Numbered from the stretch's first letter, positions 1 through 9,400 are shown. The stretch: 40,906 nt of DNA from Candidatus Anaerobiospirillum pullistercoris (GCA_019114785.1 DXEV01000109.1:1-40906), one strand, 5' to 3'. Translations and numbers: made by a program. The notes: generated by a model not told the origin, from the letters alone.

Positions 1-633
1 GCCTTGGCGCTGTAGAGCAAGCAAGGTCAGCTCGGCTGCTTTGGAAGTGCTCAGGCTGTATTGCGGGAAGAGCTGAACCACCGTTATTTGGGTAGCACCG
101 CACTGTAAGCAGTGGTCTATGGCTTGCTCAAGGCCTTCACCGCAATAGGCATAGCAGGGACGTACCATAAAGCGCCAGCTTTTAGCCTCCGCATCAGGCT
201 CCGCACTTTTGGCAGTAGCAGCATCCCCAGTAACACCTGTAGCAGCGGTTACTGTGGCATCGGCAGCTTTGGCACTTTCTGTATTGGCAGAGAATAGGGA
301 CTCTTGACTGAGGCGGAGGGCATCTTGAGCTGCTGTAGTGGTGATGTTTTGCAGCTCTTGGCGCTCGTTGAGGTATTGCTCAAGCTTGACACAAAGTTTG
401 TCCATGGCTATGAGGTAGGGGTTATGACCATCGACAAAGATCTGCTCGTAGCGCTTAATCAAACGATGTGGTCGCGTGCGCAGGATAAAAGAGTGCAGGA
501 TGGGTTGCCAGAGGAAAGAAGGAAGTTGGATCACCCATTTATCAGAAAGAAAGCGATTGAGGTAGCGACGCAGGCTAGGCACCGTTAATGTCTCCGGCGA
601 GCCGACGGAGTAAAGAATGACAGCGTGGAGCAT
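1..633 (-). CDS. hemH: ferrochelatase, N-terminal part (runs off the left edge)
   Basis: Ferrochelatase inserts Fe2+ into protoporphyrin IX, the last step of heme synthesis. The minus frame from ATG at 633 is open for 211 codons to base 1. It shows the family N-terminus (VILYSVGSPETLTVPSLRRY, then LNRFLSD), the segment RLIKRYEQIF, NPYLIAMDKL, and after an insertion VRPCYAYCGEGLEQAI and VVQLFPQYSLSTSKAA, which match the AMRYG and LPLYPQYS regions of the family. The start is well supported: a perfect AGGAGG lies 5 nt upstream (plus strand 639-644). Residues ~90-152 form an Ala/Thr-rich low-complexity insertion (SAKAADATVTAATGVTGDAA) absent from typical HemH. The catalytic His/Glu of the C-terminal half lie outside the window, so activity cannot be judged. 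The family is clear; the completeness is unknown. Confidence 0.85.
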   Translation of the reverse strand, partial: MLHAVILYSVGSPETLTVPSLRRYLNRFLSDKWVIQLPSFLWQPILHSFILRTRPHRLIKRYEQIFVDGHNPYLIAMDKLCVKLEQYLNERQELQNITTTAAQDALRLSQESLFSANTESAKAADATVTAATGVTGDAATAKSAEPDAEAKSWRFMVRPCYAYCGEGLEQAIDHCLQCGATQITVVQLFPQYSLSTSKAAELTLLALQRQG

Positions 634-1149
634 AGAGGCCTCCTTTCCTGCGGTAGGATTAAGAAAATCGCATGTTTGTTGTAATCTCTTTTATTGTGCA
701 GTAAGGATCGACGGAAAAACAAGCGTCAAGAGACAAAAGGGTGAGCTTGTCCATGGTTTAGGGAGCAAGAGCAGGGCTTTAAGCGGTAAAGCTTGGGGCA
801 AGTAAGGCTCACGTCTGAGGTGAGTGGCGGCGTGTAGGCTCACTGGCACACCTGCGTATTGGCGCATGGTTGCGCAAGCCTAATGGCGCGTTGGTGTACC
901 AAACGGAGACTATTGGGGGCTTAGATTAGGAACGAAGTCTTGCCTGCTGCTGAGCTGCTACAGGTGCTTGAATGCCTTGGTGTTATGAATAACGATAATA
1001 AGGCAGCTATTACGCTATTACAAAGTAGAGCTTGGAGCACTAATACAATAGAGCAAGAGCCATAAGATAGCGGGTTTTAGGCCGCAGCAGATTATCTCAC
1101 AGCGCCACAGCTTGGCTTAGTGTGGCTGTGCATTGGTGAGCCAAAAGCG

Positions 1150-1168
1150 TTTCTATGTGTCATAGAAA
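1150..1168. promoter_or_regulatory. palindromic operator-like site, copy 1
   Basis: TTTCTATGTGTCATAGAAA is a perfect 8-bp inverted repeat around 3 bases. It has the same design as the site at 1509-1527; together they read TTTCWATG-N3-CATWGAAA. That is the size of a dimeric repressor site. Which protein binds is unknown; the neighbouring multi-HTH protein is one candidate. Confidence 0.45.
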
Positions 1169-1508
1169 TAATGAGCTCATATCATGATGAGCAATTTATA
1201 GAGTAGAAAGTCACCAGTATACTTTAAGAGCGGCTGCGATATTTACTTTGTTTTTAGCCTGAGTGCGCGAGATTTAGTGCTAAGCTATATAAGCACATTG
1301 ATGTCATTTTTGTAAGATTATTGTAATGTCCGTGTTATTATTGTTACAATCGAATCTGTAGTACTTTGTTTGGTGCTGCATGAAGCCGTGGTTTTACTTT
1401 GGTTTGCCCCACGTGCTAGAAGTTATAGATATAACTCTAAGCCAGAGTAAATACTATCGATAACGGCACTAGCTGTTACACAGTTATATTTTAATGCCAG
1501 TGGAAGAT

Positions 1509-1527
1509 TTTCAATGCTGCATTGAAA
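1509..1527. promoter_or_regulatory. palindromic operator-like site, copy 2
   Basis: TTTCAATGCTGCATTGAAA is a perfect 8-bp inverted repeat around 3 bases, 359 bp from copy 1 and about 330 bp upstream of the leader ORF. The arms differ from copy 1 only at position 5 (A for T), with the matching change in the other arm, so the symmetry is kept. Confidence 0.45.
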
Positions 1528-1835
1528 GTGGCATTGTAGATAGAGCTTTTATTGCTCTGGTGTGGCGCGGCGATATGATAGACGCTATACCATGCTATAT
1601 CACAAGGCTAAGCGTGATTATCGCTAGTCTCGTGCAGGGTGAATCGTGATGGAAAGCTCTGAAGATAAGGCGCGGTGGTGCAAATAGCACCCTAGAACTC
1701 AACACTGGCGAAAGGGCTTTGGTATTAGGTTGCTGTAGTAGTTGTTACTGTCACTTTCATTTTCATTGATAATGATAAGGCAGACTACAGCTAGCTATTA
1801 TCCAGAATTTTTTGTTTGATAGTAGGAGGCGGCGC

Positions 1836-1886
1836 TTGCTAATTGATCATTGCGATCTTGTTGGTATTTGCGCCGATTTTTCATGA
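1836..1886 (+). CDS. 16-codon leader ORF overlapping the first multi-HTH gene
   Basis: A perfect AGGAGG (1824-1829) is followed after 6 nt by TTG at 1836, then 15 further sense codons (LIDHCDLVGICADFS) and TGA at 1884-1886. The TGA overlaps the ATG of the next gene as ATGA (1883-1886). The downstream ATG has no Shine-Dalgarno of its own, so this looks like a translationally coupled leader peptide. Alternatively the HTH gene starts at an in-frame TTG at 1850, 20 nt from the AGGAGG, which is poor spacing. No family is recognised. Confidence 0.35.
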   Translation: MLIDHCDLVGICADFS

Positions 1887-3196
1887 CCAGAGAGCGAAAA
1901 ATAAGCGTTGCTCTGAAGGAGTTCTTAGCGCTGGTAGGGGATCCTGCTTTGCGTTTAAACCCTCAGCAACAGAAGTTGTTATTAGCTTTTGCCGCCACTC
2001 AGGGTGGAGAGGATATCACTAAGGATATCCAAATGCAGACAGGCATTGCTAAGCAAGATCTGGCTACAAGTGAGCAGCTGTTGAAAGTTTTAGCCGACTT
2101 GCGTAATGGCTTTGCAGGGAATAATACAACCTTTGCTTTTGCAGCTCAGAATAATTATATCGCTACAGCTGCTACAGCTGAGGACGGTTCTGACCAAGAC
2201 TCTGCTTCTAGTCAAGCAAGTGCAGATCACGATGAAAAAGTGGATCGCAGAAACAAGTATGCTCCAGAGCTAAAGAACCGTATCTTAGAAGAGCTGCGTC
2301 AAGGCGCTTCGATGAGCGCAATTGCCAAGCGTGAGAATATTCCTTTTGTCACGATCAATTTGTGGCGCAAGAAAGCTAATATACCAGGCGTAAAAAGCGG
2401 AGGCGCAAAGAGCAAAGTCGCAAAGAAAGAGCCGAGGTTTAATGGTCGATATTTAGAAGAGCAAAAAGCTAAGGCTATCGAAATGTTGCGCGCAGGTACA
2501 TATTCTTGCTCCGAAATCGAAAGGGTTACTGGTGTAAAGCGTGGTACGCTTAGCGTGTGGAAGAGCACAATGAAGCGTGGTGACAATCCACCATGTACTC
2601 CGGAGCAGGAAGCTCAAGCCAAAGAGCTGTTACGCTCAGGGGGCGCAAAGGTAAGTAACTTAGCCATTGCTAGGGAGTGCAATATCCCTGCAAAGTTTAT
2701 TTCCATCTGGCGTAGAGAGTTAGGGATCCCAGGATATATACGCGCTGGTGTTCCGACTGAAAACTATCGTTATGATGATAGTATCAGGAATAAAGCTCTT
2801 GAGCTTTTACGTCAAGGTAAGACAATACCTGAGGTTTCAAGGCAGATTAGTGTCTCGATAACATCGCTCTACAATTGGGCCCTTAGTTGGTTAGACGATG
2901 GCTCTTTGAAGGAGCTTAAGAGGGGTAAGAGGGGTCGTAAGTCAGATGCTGCTGTTGCCATGGTCAACAAGGATATTGGAGTTGCTAATGATACTGCCGC
3001 TGCCAAGGATGCCGAAGTTGCCAAGGATGCCGAAGCTACCAAGGACACCGAAGTTGCCAAGGATGCCGAAGATACTAATGCGGCCAAAGACTTTGATGCC
3101 GCAGTTGATGCTGAAATGGCTAAAGGTGAAGTGACTTCATCTGCCACAGACAGCACCGCTGACTCTGATGATAAGGCTGATGACGCTAAGGAATAA
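1883..3196 (+). CDS. tandem four-HTH DNA-binding protein with acidic repeat tail
   Basis: I do not recognise this as a named family. Numbered from ATG 1883 (437 residues), it has an N-terminal region of ~125 residues, then four similar ~40-residue helix-turn-helix units at about 126-165, 189-232, 238-282 and 295-336. Each has the pattern K/A-x-x-L-L/M-R-x-G-x-x-x-x-x-I-A/E-x-x-x-x-I/V-x-x-x-x-I/L-x-x-W, as in homeodomain-like HTHs of IS-element transposases. No catalytic DDE domain follows. A basic stretch (LKRGKRGRKSD) precedes an acidic tail built on KDAEVA-type repeats. The start is chosen by the ATGA overlap with the leader ORF; TTG 1850 would add 11 residues. It lies in the same direction as a second multi-HTH gene and next to a minus-strand defence cluster. 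A role as DNA-binding regulator or architectural protein is inferred from the HTHs only. Confidence 0.75.
   Translation: MTRERKISVALKEFLALVGDPALRLNPQQQKLLLAFAATQGGEDITKDIQMQTGIAKQDLATSEQLLKVLADLRNGFAGNNTTFAFAAQNNYIATAATAEDGSDQDSASSQASADHDEKVDRRNKYAPELKNRILEELRQGASMSAIAKRENIPFVTINLWRKKANIPGVKSGGAKSKVAKKEPRFNGRYLEEQKAKAIEMLRAGTYSCSEIERVTGVKRGTLSVWKSTMKRGDNPPCTPEQEAQAKELLRSGGAKVSNLAIARECNIPAKFISIWRRELGIPGYIRAGVPTENYRYDDSIRNKALELLRQGKTIPEVSRQISVSITSLYNWALSWLDDGSLKELKRGKRGRKSDAAVAMVNKDIGVANDTAAAKDAEVAKDAEATKDTEVAKDAEDTNAAKDFDAAVDAEMAKGEVTSSATDSTADSDDKADDAKE
3002..3073 (+). repeat. four 18-bp tandem repeats coding KDAEVA-type hexapeptides
   Basis: Units start at 3002, 3020, 3038 and 3056 and follow GCCAAGGATGCCGAAGTT with one to three changes. 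They lie in frame in the C-terminal tail of the first multi-HTH gene and code for (A/T)KD(A/T)E(V/A/D). They probably arose by slippage or unequal exchange. Confidence 0.85.
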
Positions 3197-3227
3197 GCTG
3201 CGTCCTTAAGCCTGTCTCTAGGCTACT

Positions 3228-3320
3228 AAACCGCAATGCTATAGCGCTGATCACCAAAGCTAGGGCTTAATGGCCTTAGTTTTTGGGGTAAGAAAGCTTA
3301 TGGCATTGCGGTTTTTTGTT
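3228..3320 (+). terminator. long-loop hairpin with T-run after the first HTH gene
   Basis: AAACCGCAATGC (3228-3239) pairs perfectly with GCATTGCGGTTT (3303-3314), 12 bp, followed by further T residues (run of six T at 3312-3317). The loop is 63 nt and contains a weaker inner hairpin near CTAGGGCTTAATGGCCTTAG and a T-run of its own. It ends the first HTH transcript, or could be a small structured RNA with its own terminator. Confidence 0.6.
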
Positions 3321-3426
3321 GCCCCTGCACTGAGAGCGGCGCGAAGGATGCGCTGTGAACTTTTGAGCAGAGAGCAGGTCTAATGAGACTGAGGATAGTT
3401 TAGAGCTGCTTTTGTGGGGAGTAACT

Positions 3427-5169
3427 GTGACTCAGAGGAAAAACCAAGATCTTGATGATCAAAGCCAATTAATGCGGAACGAAATGGTGTCCGACGCCTT
3501 TCGACAAGCTTCGCGTATTGTGCGACAGCTGGATCGCGATGGTGCTTTTGACTTTATATTTAACAGCAAAGCGCCTCATAAAACAGGTCAGTCTGGCGTC
3601 TTGTCTGGCTTTGAGCCTATGAAGCGCAAGACAACTAAAAGCTACAATCCTAGCAAGGGTAAAGCTAACAAAGCTAAGACCTCCAAAATCTCTTATCGTA
3701 GCAGCCACAAGCCAGCCACTGTACCAGCTCCAGTAACAGCAGCTACGACTTTTCCTGCTCAATCCCCTGCCTCAGCACAAATTCAAGAGCCACTTGTGTC
3801 GCAAGATACTGTCTTGCAAAAGACAAGTGCGGCCGCCACGGATGGCCCAAGAGCTCAAGTTACAGTGCAGCCAACAAAGCCGATCTCCTCTAAGCCTTAC
3901 GGCTCAAGACAATTACCTCCAAGCTCTACCAAGCCAAGAAGCAGCAGAACCTCTGACACCTATGGTGCCTCGTCTGTACCTGCCACATCATTTGAGGCCC
4001 AAAATGGCAGGCCAGTGCGTAGTGCAAACCGTCGTTGGAACTCAGATCGGATCTATTCACCAGAGGTCAGAGCCTATGCAGTGGAACTGATGCGCCAAGG
4101 TGAGCTTGATGTTTTTGAGATCTCCCAAAAAACAGGTGTTGCCCCAGTGTGTTTAGAGCACTGGTTTAAGCTAGATCAGCTGCTGCCTGAGCAGCCGCTC
4201 TTGTTACCAAGTGTGGATGTCTCGGGTAACGGTACTACCATCCAAAAGCTCTGGTATCAGGGCTTGTCGCCAAAGCTGATTGCGAGAAAAACCAACTTAC
4301 CTCTGAGTGTCGTGCAGTATTGGACGCAGCCTTTGCTGGCGGAGCTCAAGGCCCGTGCTAAAAAGCAGGCTGAAGCTCAGGCAAGCGAAGCAGGTGCTCA
4401 GTTGCCAGCTGCTACACCTGTCTCTACTGTTAAGCTTAATAGCTCGCAGCCTGTGGCTGAGAAAGGTACTGCTGTTGCAAAAACAGCATCTGCCAATACC
4501 TCCACTACTACAACCACCACTGTAGCTGTAGCTGATACTGCCACCGCTGTTACCACAGCCTCTGTAGCCACGGCAGCCTCTGCTGCTGATCCGGCTCAGA
4601 ATGAGGCCACTAACGCCTCAGCTGTGACTGTAAAGACAGATGATTCTGCAATCAAAGGCAAAGAGGCCCCTGAGGCAATTGCGCCAGAGCCACCAAAGAC
4701 AGAGCCTTTAGGCAAACAGGCTGCAGAGCACACTACTGAGCCAGCGGCCAGTGAAGCAGCATCAGCTGCTACTGAAGGCGCTGAGGATGCGGTAGAGGTG
4801 AAAGCTGAGCCTGAGGATGAGCCGGAGCCAGAGCTGGATGAGAGCTCAAAGCGCGAGCTCGAAGCTTTAGAGGCTAGCTTTAGTGACGCAATGATTGAAA
4901 TGCAAAAGTCTCTTGTGTTGCGTCTATTGCGTCAAGGAGAGCTGACGCAAAAGGAGATTGCTCACTTTACGGCGATCAATGCAAGCTTAGTGATCCAGTG
5001 GCGCATGGAAGCCAAGATCCCTGCGATCCGTATCAGTGATAGCCTCAAGGTGCGCAAAGAGCAAGCTACAAAAATGCTGCAAGATGGTGGTAGCACCCCA
5101 GAAGAAATAGCCGCTGACACTGAGCTAGCGACTGAGACGGTGCTGGCGTTGCAGTCTCTGCTTAGCTAG
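3427..5169 (+). CDS. second multi-HTH protein with long low-complexity linkers
   Basis: No named family is recognised. Counted from GTG 3427 (580 residues), there are two HTH-like units at ~210-250 (SPEVRAYAVELMRQGELDVF...) and ~257-301 (weaker), then ~180 residues of Ala/Thr/Glu-rich sequence, then two more at ~490-530 and ~537-578. The units share the spacing and the MRQGE/LRQGE turn of the neighbouring gene's units, so the two genes are probably related by duplication and shuffling. The N-terminal 200 residues are Ser/Pro/Lys-rich and look disordered. GTG 3427 is preferred because GGGGA lies 6 nt upstream; a TTG at 3412 would add five residues. It converges on the HNH gene with 94 bp between them. 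Function unknown; DNA binding is likely. Confidence 0.7.
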   Translation: MTQRKNQDLDDQSQLMRNEMVSDAFRQASRIVRQLDRDGAFDFIFNSKAPHKTGQSGVLSGFEPMKRKTTKSYNPSKGKANKAKTSKISYRSSHKPATVPAPVTAATTFPAQSPASAQIQEPLVSQDTVLQKTSAAATDGPRAQVTVQPTKPISSKPYGSRQLPPSSTKPRSSRTSDTYGASSVPATSFEAQNGRPVRSANRRWNSDRIYSPEVRAYAVELMRQGELDVFEISQKTGVAPVCLEHWFKLDQLLPEQPLLLPSVDVSGNGTTIQKLWYQGLSPKLIARKTNLPLSVVQYWTQPLLAELKARAKKQAEAQASEAGAQLPAATPVSTVKLNSSQPVAEKGTAVAKTASANTSTTTTTTVAVADTATAVTTASVATAASAADPAQNEATNASAVTVKTDDSAIKGKEAPEAIAPEPPKTEPLGKQAAEHTTEPAASEAASAATEGAEDAVEVKAEPEDEPEPELDESSKRELEALEASFSDAMIEMQKSLVLRLLRQGELTQKEIAHFTAINASLVIQWRMEAKIPAIRISDSLKVRKEQATKMLQDGGSTPEEIAADTELATETVLALQSLLS

Positions 5170-5263
5170 CGGCAATAACGAGTCTAGTGGCTGCTAGCCT
5201 TGCTACCGTCCTGTTAGTGCAGATAGCTAAGCCTTGCTGCGCTTGTGGTAAAAGCAGTTGAGC

Positions 5264-6241
5264 TTAGTGGTCTGAAGCTTTGTCTGGGGGCTGTGTGTCT
5301 TTAAACTGCTCATAAAAGCACTGACGGTGAAAGGCAAGGAAGGGCAGGTTTTGTGGATAGACTTTCTGCAGATGCAGATCTGTATTGATCCCCACAAGCT
5401 TGAGTTCGCTGAAGTTGAGGCTAGGAGCGATCAGGATCTGGCCATCGTTTGCAAAGCTGATCAGGAACTTGTCGAAGAGAGCATCCAAGGACACGCTCAG
5501 AAGGAAGCCGTTATAGGGGCTGAGACGCTCCTCGGCACTCTCACATTTAGCCCAAGGCTTAGCGTGGCTGGCTCGTAAGAGCTCCGGTATGGCAATGCCT
5601 GTTACTGCACAGCGCCCGCCCCAGAGTTGCTCTAAGCGCTTGCGATAGAGCTCTTGGCCACGGCGTTGTTTGATCTGGCGTAAAGCTTCGGTTGCTTCAA
5701 GAGACAGCGCAGAGCCGTCAGCAGCAGTGAGTCCATCTTGGTCATGGCAAGGCTCAAACTCGCTGAGATCGATTTCCCCTGCTTCTAAAGGCACCTGATT
5801 GATGGTGCTGGCTAATTGCTCATTGGTAATGGCAAATATGCCGCTACAGACAGCACGGACTACATCGTTAATGCCATTGCAGACCTGAATACAGGCCTCA
5901 AGCGAGTCGCAATAGACGTAGCAGCTGGAGTTACCAGTGGCCATTTCAGTGCTATCGTTAAGGTCGATTTCAGCGTTAAGCTGGCCTGATGCCTGCAATT
6001 GACGCAGGTGTTGTCGTAAAGCGGCCTGAAGATCAGGGTAGTAGAAGCAAAAGCCTACCCGATCAGGATCTGAGGCTGCATTAGTCTCTTCGGATGCGTT
6101 GTAGGTAGCAAGTGACAAGTTGATCTTAGGTTGGAGGGTAGAGGTACAGCAGTGCTTATTGCCGCTGATAGCAACGGTATCGTTTTGCTGAAACTTAGCG
6201 CGGTCGCGCAGAGCCTTTAGCAGCAAATTCCACGAGATCAT
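5264..6241 (-). CDS. HNH endonuclease (HNH_2 type), last gene of the defence cluster
   Basis: Predicted metal-dependent DNA endonuclease. The nuclease domain is C-terminal (~195-265 of 325): ELYRKRLEQLWGGRCAVTG, then PELLRASHAKPW (His226 expected as general base), then LSPYNGFLLSVSLDALFDKFLI. This is the pattern of the HNH_2 family (CAVTG, AAHI-like, NGL, LFD). The first ~170 residues match nothing I recognise and may carry specificity or partner contacts. It lies 192 bp downstream of the methyltransferase on the same strand. AGGGAG lies about 10 nt before ATG 6241. In class 1 DISARM the accessory nuclease-like gene is the PLD protein drmC; here an HNH gene takes that place. It could instead be a stand-alone restriction nuclease. 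Confidence 0.8.
   Translation of the reverse strand: MISWNLLLKALRDRAKFQQNDTVAISGNKHCCTSTLQPKINLSLATYNASEETNAASDPDRVGFCFYYPDLQAALRQHLRQLQASGQLNAEIDLNDSTEMATGNSSCYVYCDSLEACIQVCNGINDVVRAVCSGIFAITNEQLASTINQVPLEAGEIDLSEFEPCHDQDGLTAADGSALSLEATEALRQIKQRRGQELYRKRLEQLWGGRCAVTGIAIPELLRASHAKPWAKCESAEERLSPYNGFLLSVSLDALFDKFLISFANDGQILIAPSLNFSELKLVGINTDLHLQKVYPQNLPFLAFHRQCFYEQFKDTQPPDKASDH
5611..5622 (-). repeat. copy of the recurrent 12-mer GGGGCGGGCGCT
   Basis: On the minus strand this reads CTCTGGGGCGGGCGCT. The same 16 bases occur on the plus strand at 8915-8930, and the 12-mer occurs again at 14063 and 25844. Here it codes for the conserved WGGRC of the HNH domain. Confidence 0.7.
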
Positions 6242-6340
6242 TACTCTGACTCTCCCTTCTGTTAGTCCTTTAGCTCTTAGCTTTGAGGCTTTGAGCTTGA
6301 CCGCTGAGGCCTGTAAGGTCGTATCTTAAGACCTATTATA

Positions 6341-6406
6341 GGGCTTAGTCATGAGGCTAAGCCCCCTTTAGGCCTTATAGCCATAGCGGCCTAAGCTTAG
6401 ACCGCT
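6341..6406 (-). promoter_or_regulatory. two stem-loops between methyltransferase and HNH genes
   Basis: A near-perfect 22-bp palindrome, AGCGGC-CTAAGCTTAG-ACCGCT (6385-6406, one mismatched pair), lies 28 bp past the methyltransferase stop. It is followed in transcription order by GGGCTTAG/CTAAGCCC (6341-6364, loop 8). Neither has a T-run, so they look more like RNA-processing or attenuating hairpins or an operator than full terminators. They may lower HNH expression relative to the methyltransferase. Confidence 0.4.
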
Positions 6407-6433
6407 ACAAGCCTCAGAGCTATTGTCCTTGCT

Positions 6434-9400
6434 CTACTTCAGAATACCTGCCTCTAAATCGTCAAAGGCCTTTAGCACCAAGCGCTGAGTGCGGTACTCG
6501 CCATAGAGCTTGAGCTCTTTGTTCTTGAGGCCTGGGAACGTTACCGATGGGAAGGTCGGATCGTTCATGGCGTCCGCTGGATCGAGGATGTAGTGCAGCT
6601 CCTCACGTGTGAGTCCATACATGCGGGCGATATAAGCGTCGAGCTCACAGCGGATCTGCAAGCGCTCCTCTGGGCCTTGGAAGGTGTAAGCCGGATAGTC
6701 CGTGAGCCATACCTCGTTAATGTCGTCAGCTGTACGGGTGAGCTTAGCCACACGCTCGCAGATAAATGCTACATCTTGCTCCTTAAAGGCCTCAGGAGGC
6801 AGGATAGGAAGCTGTTTAATGTAGAAGAAACTTAAGTCAGTTCCAGCTTGCTTACATCTGTTAACGTAATCTACAGTTAAGCTATTAAGTGTTGCTAACA
6901 AACATGCTGCCAAGTTATCTGTAGTATTGGGTAGAAGGATTGGAGCCTTGTCGTTAACAGCTGATAAAGCAGGTAAGACAGAAGCAATGAGTGTTCTTAT
7001 ATCAGTAGCTCTAGCTGTTTTGCGTAATGCCAGTAACCAGCTACGAGTCCATTGCTTTTGGTTTAGCCTTGCCTGTACATTGGCTGCATCGACCCAATAT
7101 TGAGGAGTAATGCTAAATGTTGATTGTTGCTTTTGCTCCTGCTCAACGTCACAAGTCTCTAGTTTTCCTGTTTGCTGATTGAGTCCGTAGCTGGCGAAGC
7201 GATGGTCAAACTGATGGAAGAGCTTACCCTCATACAGGGGAACCAGTGTTTTGCCTAGCTGCAAAGCTTGCTCGTAAGCAGGTGTGCCATTTGTCAGGAA
7301 CATGTCGCTGTCATTGCTCATGTCAAACATGCGCATGGTCTGCACCTGCCATGGATTGCGCTGCGAACCATCAGGTAGCTCTTGGAGCAATACGGGAGCA
7401 CGCTGGTAGAGCTTACGGCACAGCTTCAAATCATACTCAGTACGTACCAGAGGCACTGTTTGGGTGTTAGGGTTAATGAGAGGAATATCATCCGGCGTAA
7501 AGTGCACAAGACGTCGCTCGTCATCTAAATGGCTCTCATTGGTGGCGTAAAAGACGCAATCTGCCTGCTCAGCTGAGCGTATAGTAAGCAATATAAAGGA
7601 ATAGCGACCATCAACAGCTGAGAAGAGGTTTTCTGTGTTGTTAAAGTGATAGATCGAGCTTGCTTGCTTGCCAGCAAAGAGCCTTTGGCTAAAGCGACGT
7701 GTAGCATTATCTGAGATGACGCCAATAGGGCAGACTATACCAGCAGTGCCATGTTCACAACGTAGGTTGAAATACAGCTCAGCAAATAGTGCAAAAAGGT
7801 TAGTGTCACCTTCTCCTGTAAGTGGAAAGCGTGCACCGCTCTCTGGGGACAGGTGGGTAAAGACCGACATGGCCGCTGCTTGATACTGGTCACGCATATA
7901 AGTAGCAAAAATCTTTTGCTCCCATACTGATTGAGTCTGAGAGTTTATAGTATCAGAGCCTGAAGCTGTAATTAGATCTAGAGCACGTTGTTGCGTATTG
8001 TTGGGATCATTTAGTAAGCCCATACTCTTGGCATCATTAGGATATTCCTGAGCCCACTTACCTTGCGCTAAAGCCTTAATCATTTGCTTACGTTTACTAG
8101 TGTTCTGGGCATTAGCAATAGGTGGTATACGGGTAGAGAACCACTTTACATCTTCGATCTTTGGCTTTTCCCAAGGCGGATTACCTAGGACGCAGTCAAA
8201 GCCTCCTTGGAACATGGCCTCAGGGAACATAAATGGCCAGTGCAGCACTTTGTTGTGCTCACAAACCTGATGTGCAAACTCACACTTGGCCAGCATTTTT
8301 GGACTATTGGCTTCGATCAAGTCGTTGCTGCACAGACGGGCCAGATCATGGCTGGTAGGTACTAAATGCTGGGTTTGGACGGTTTTTGGGCATAAATAGG
8401 CAGCGATCTGTAGGTCGCAGGCACGATATATCGGATGTTGTCTGATCGCGTGGCAATACTTCTCAAAGATCTGTTGCTTGGCCTTTTCGTTTTCTATGCC
8501 GTTGGCTGTAAGTTTGTTAAGAGTAGCAAAGGCGTTGGCAGTGATTTCGGTGGCTGTACCGGCACCTAATGACGTATAGTGCTCATGGCCTTCTTTGTTG
8601 AGCTGCTTGCGCTCGGCTGTATTTTGCTTTTTGAGGGCAGCACAAACTTCTTTGGTGGCGTAAGAAAACTCGGTCAATTCTGTGCTTTGTGGCTTGTAAG
8701 CAGCGTTGTCAATACCAACTTGCACGGACTTTAAGTCCATTACGCCTAAGAGGGAGTCACCTACTTGTAGGTGGTGATCTAAGAAAGACAGAGGTTCGTT
8801 TTCTGCAAATCCTTCTAGCCATAGTCCCATACGAGCTAGTTCGACGGCCATAGGGTTAACATCCACACCGTAGATGCACTTGGAGATCACCTCATGTAAG
8901 CTGTGGCGATAAAGCTCTGGGGCGGGCGCTTGGAACATGTTCTGTGCTCTTACTTGTGTCAGCTCATTGGCAATACGTCTAGCAGCGGCCAGTAAGCAGT
9001 GACCACTACCACAGGCTGGATCAATCACCTTTATGGACAGCAAAGCCTGCTCAGGATTTCGTGGATTGTCCTTAAGCTTTTGGGCGATTACGGGATCTAA
9101 AGCTGTTTTGATCAGGCTTTGTACTAAAAAGTCTGGAGTGTAATAAGTGCCAGAGCTTTTGCGTGCATTGCCACTGCAATCTAATAGTTTAAAGGTGAGA
9201 GCACCAGCGTAATTAGCTATCTGTGGTACCAGCTCAAGCAATTCTTGATAGAGAGAGCCAAGTTCTTCGGTACCCATGTTCTTGTAATCGATCAGCGTGT
9301 AAGAGTCATTGAGATAGGCCCAGCGCATAAGGCGCATAGCAGCAAAAAAGTCTTTGTTAGAGAGGTTTGCTGCCATAAGATCGGCACATTGTTCATGGTT

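Larger units (their letters stand above)
634..1835. other. 1.2 kb non-coding regulatory stretch between hemH and the first multi-HTH gene
   Basis: I see no convincing gene here on either strand: frames are short and lack ribosome sites. The stretch is visibly more AT-rich to the right (about 1140-1830) and carries several short palindromes: TTTCTATG/CATAGAAA at 1150-1168, ATGAGCTCAT at 1171-1180, AGTTATA-GA-TATAACT at 1421-1436 and TTTCAATG/CATTGAAA at 1509-1527. It separates the divergent hemH (minus) and HTH gene (plus), so it should hold both promoters. I could not pick a convincing -35/-10 pair. Confidence 0.5.

Noticed and set aside
304-588. 94-codon plus-strand frame at the left end
   Set aside because: It is antisense to hemH, whose motifs and AGGAGG start are clear.
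1761-1779. Fur-box-like TTTCATTGATAATGATAAG upstream of the first HTH gene
   Set aside because: One half (TGATAAT) matches the consensus, but the other half is poor; hemH is over 1.1 kb away. Not strong enough to call.
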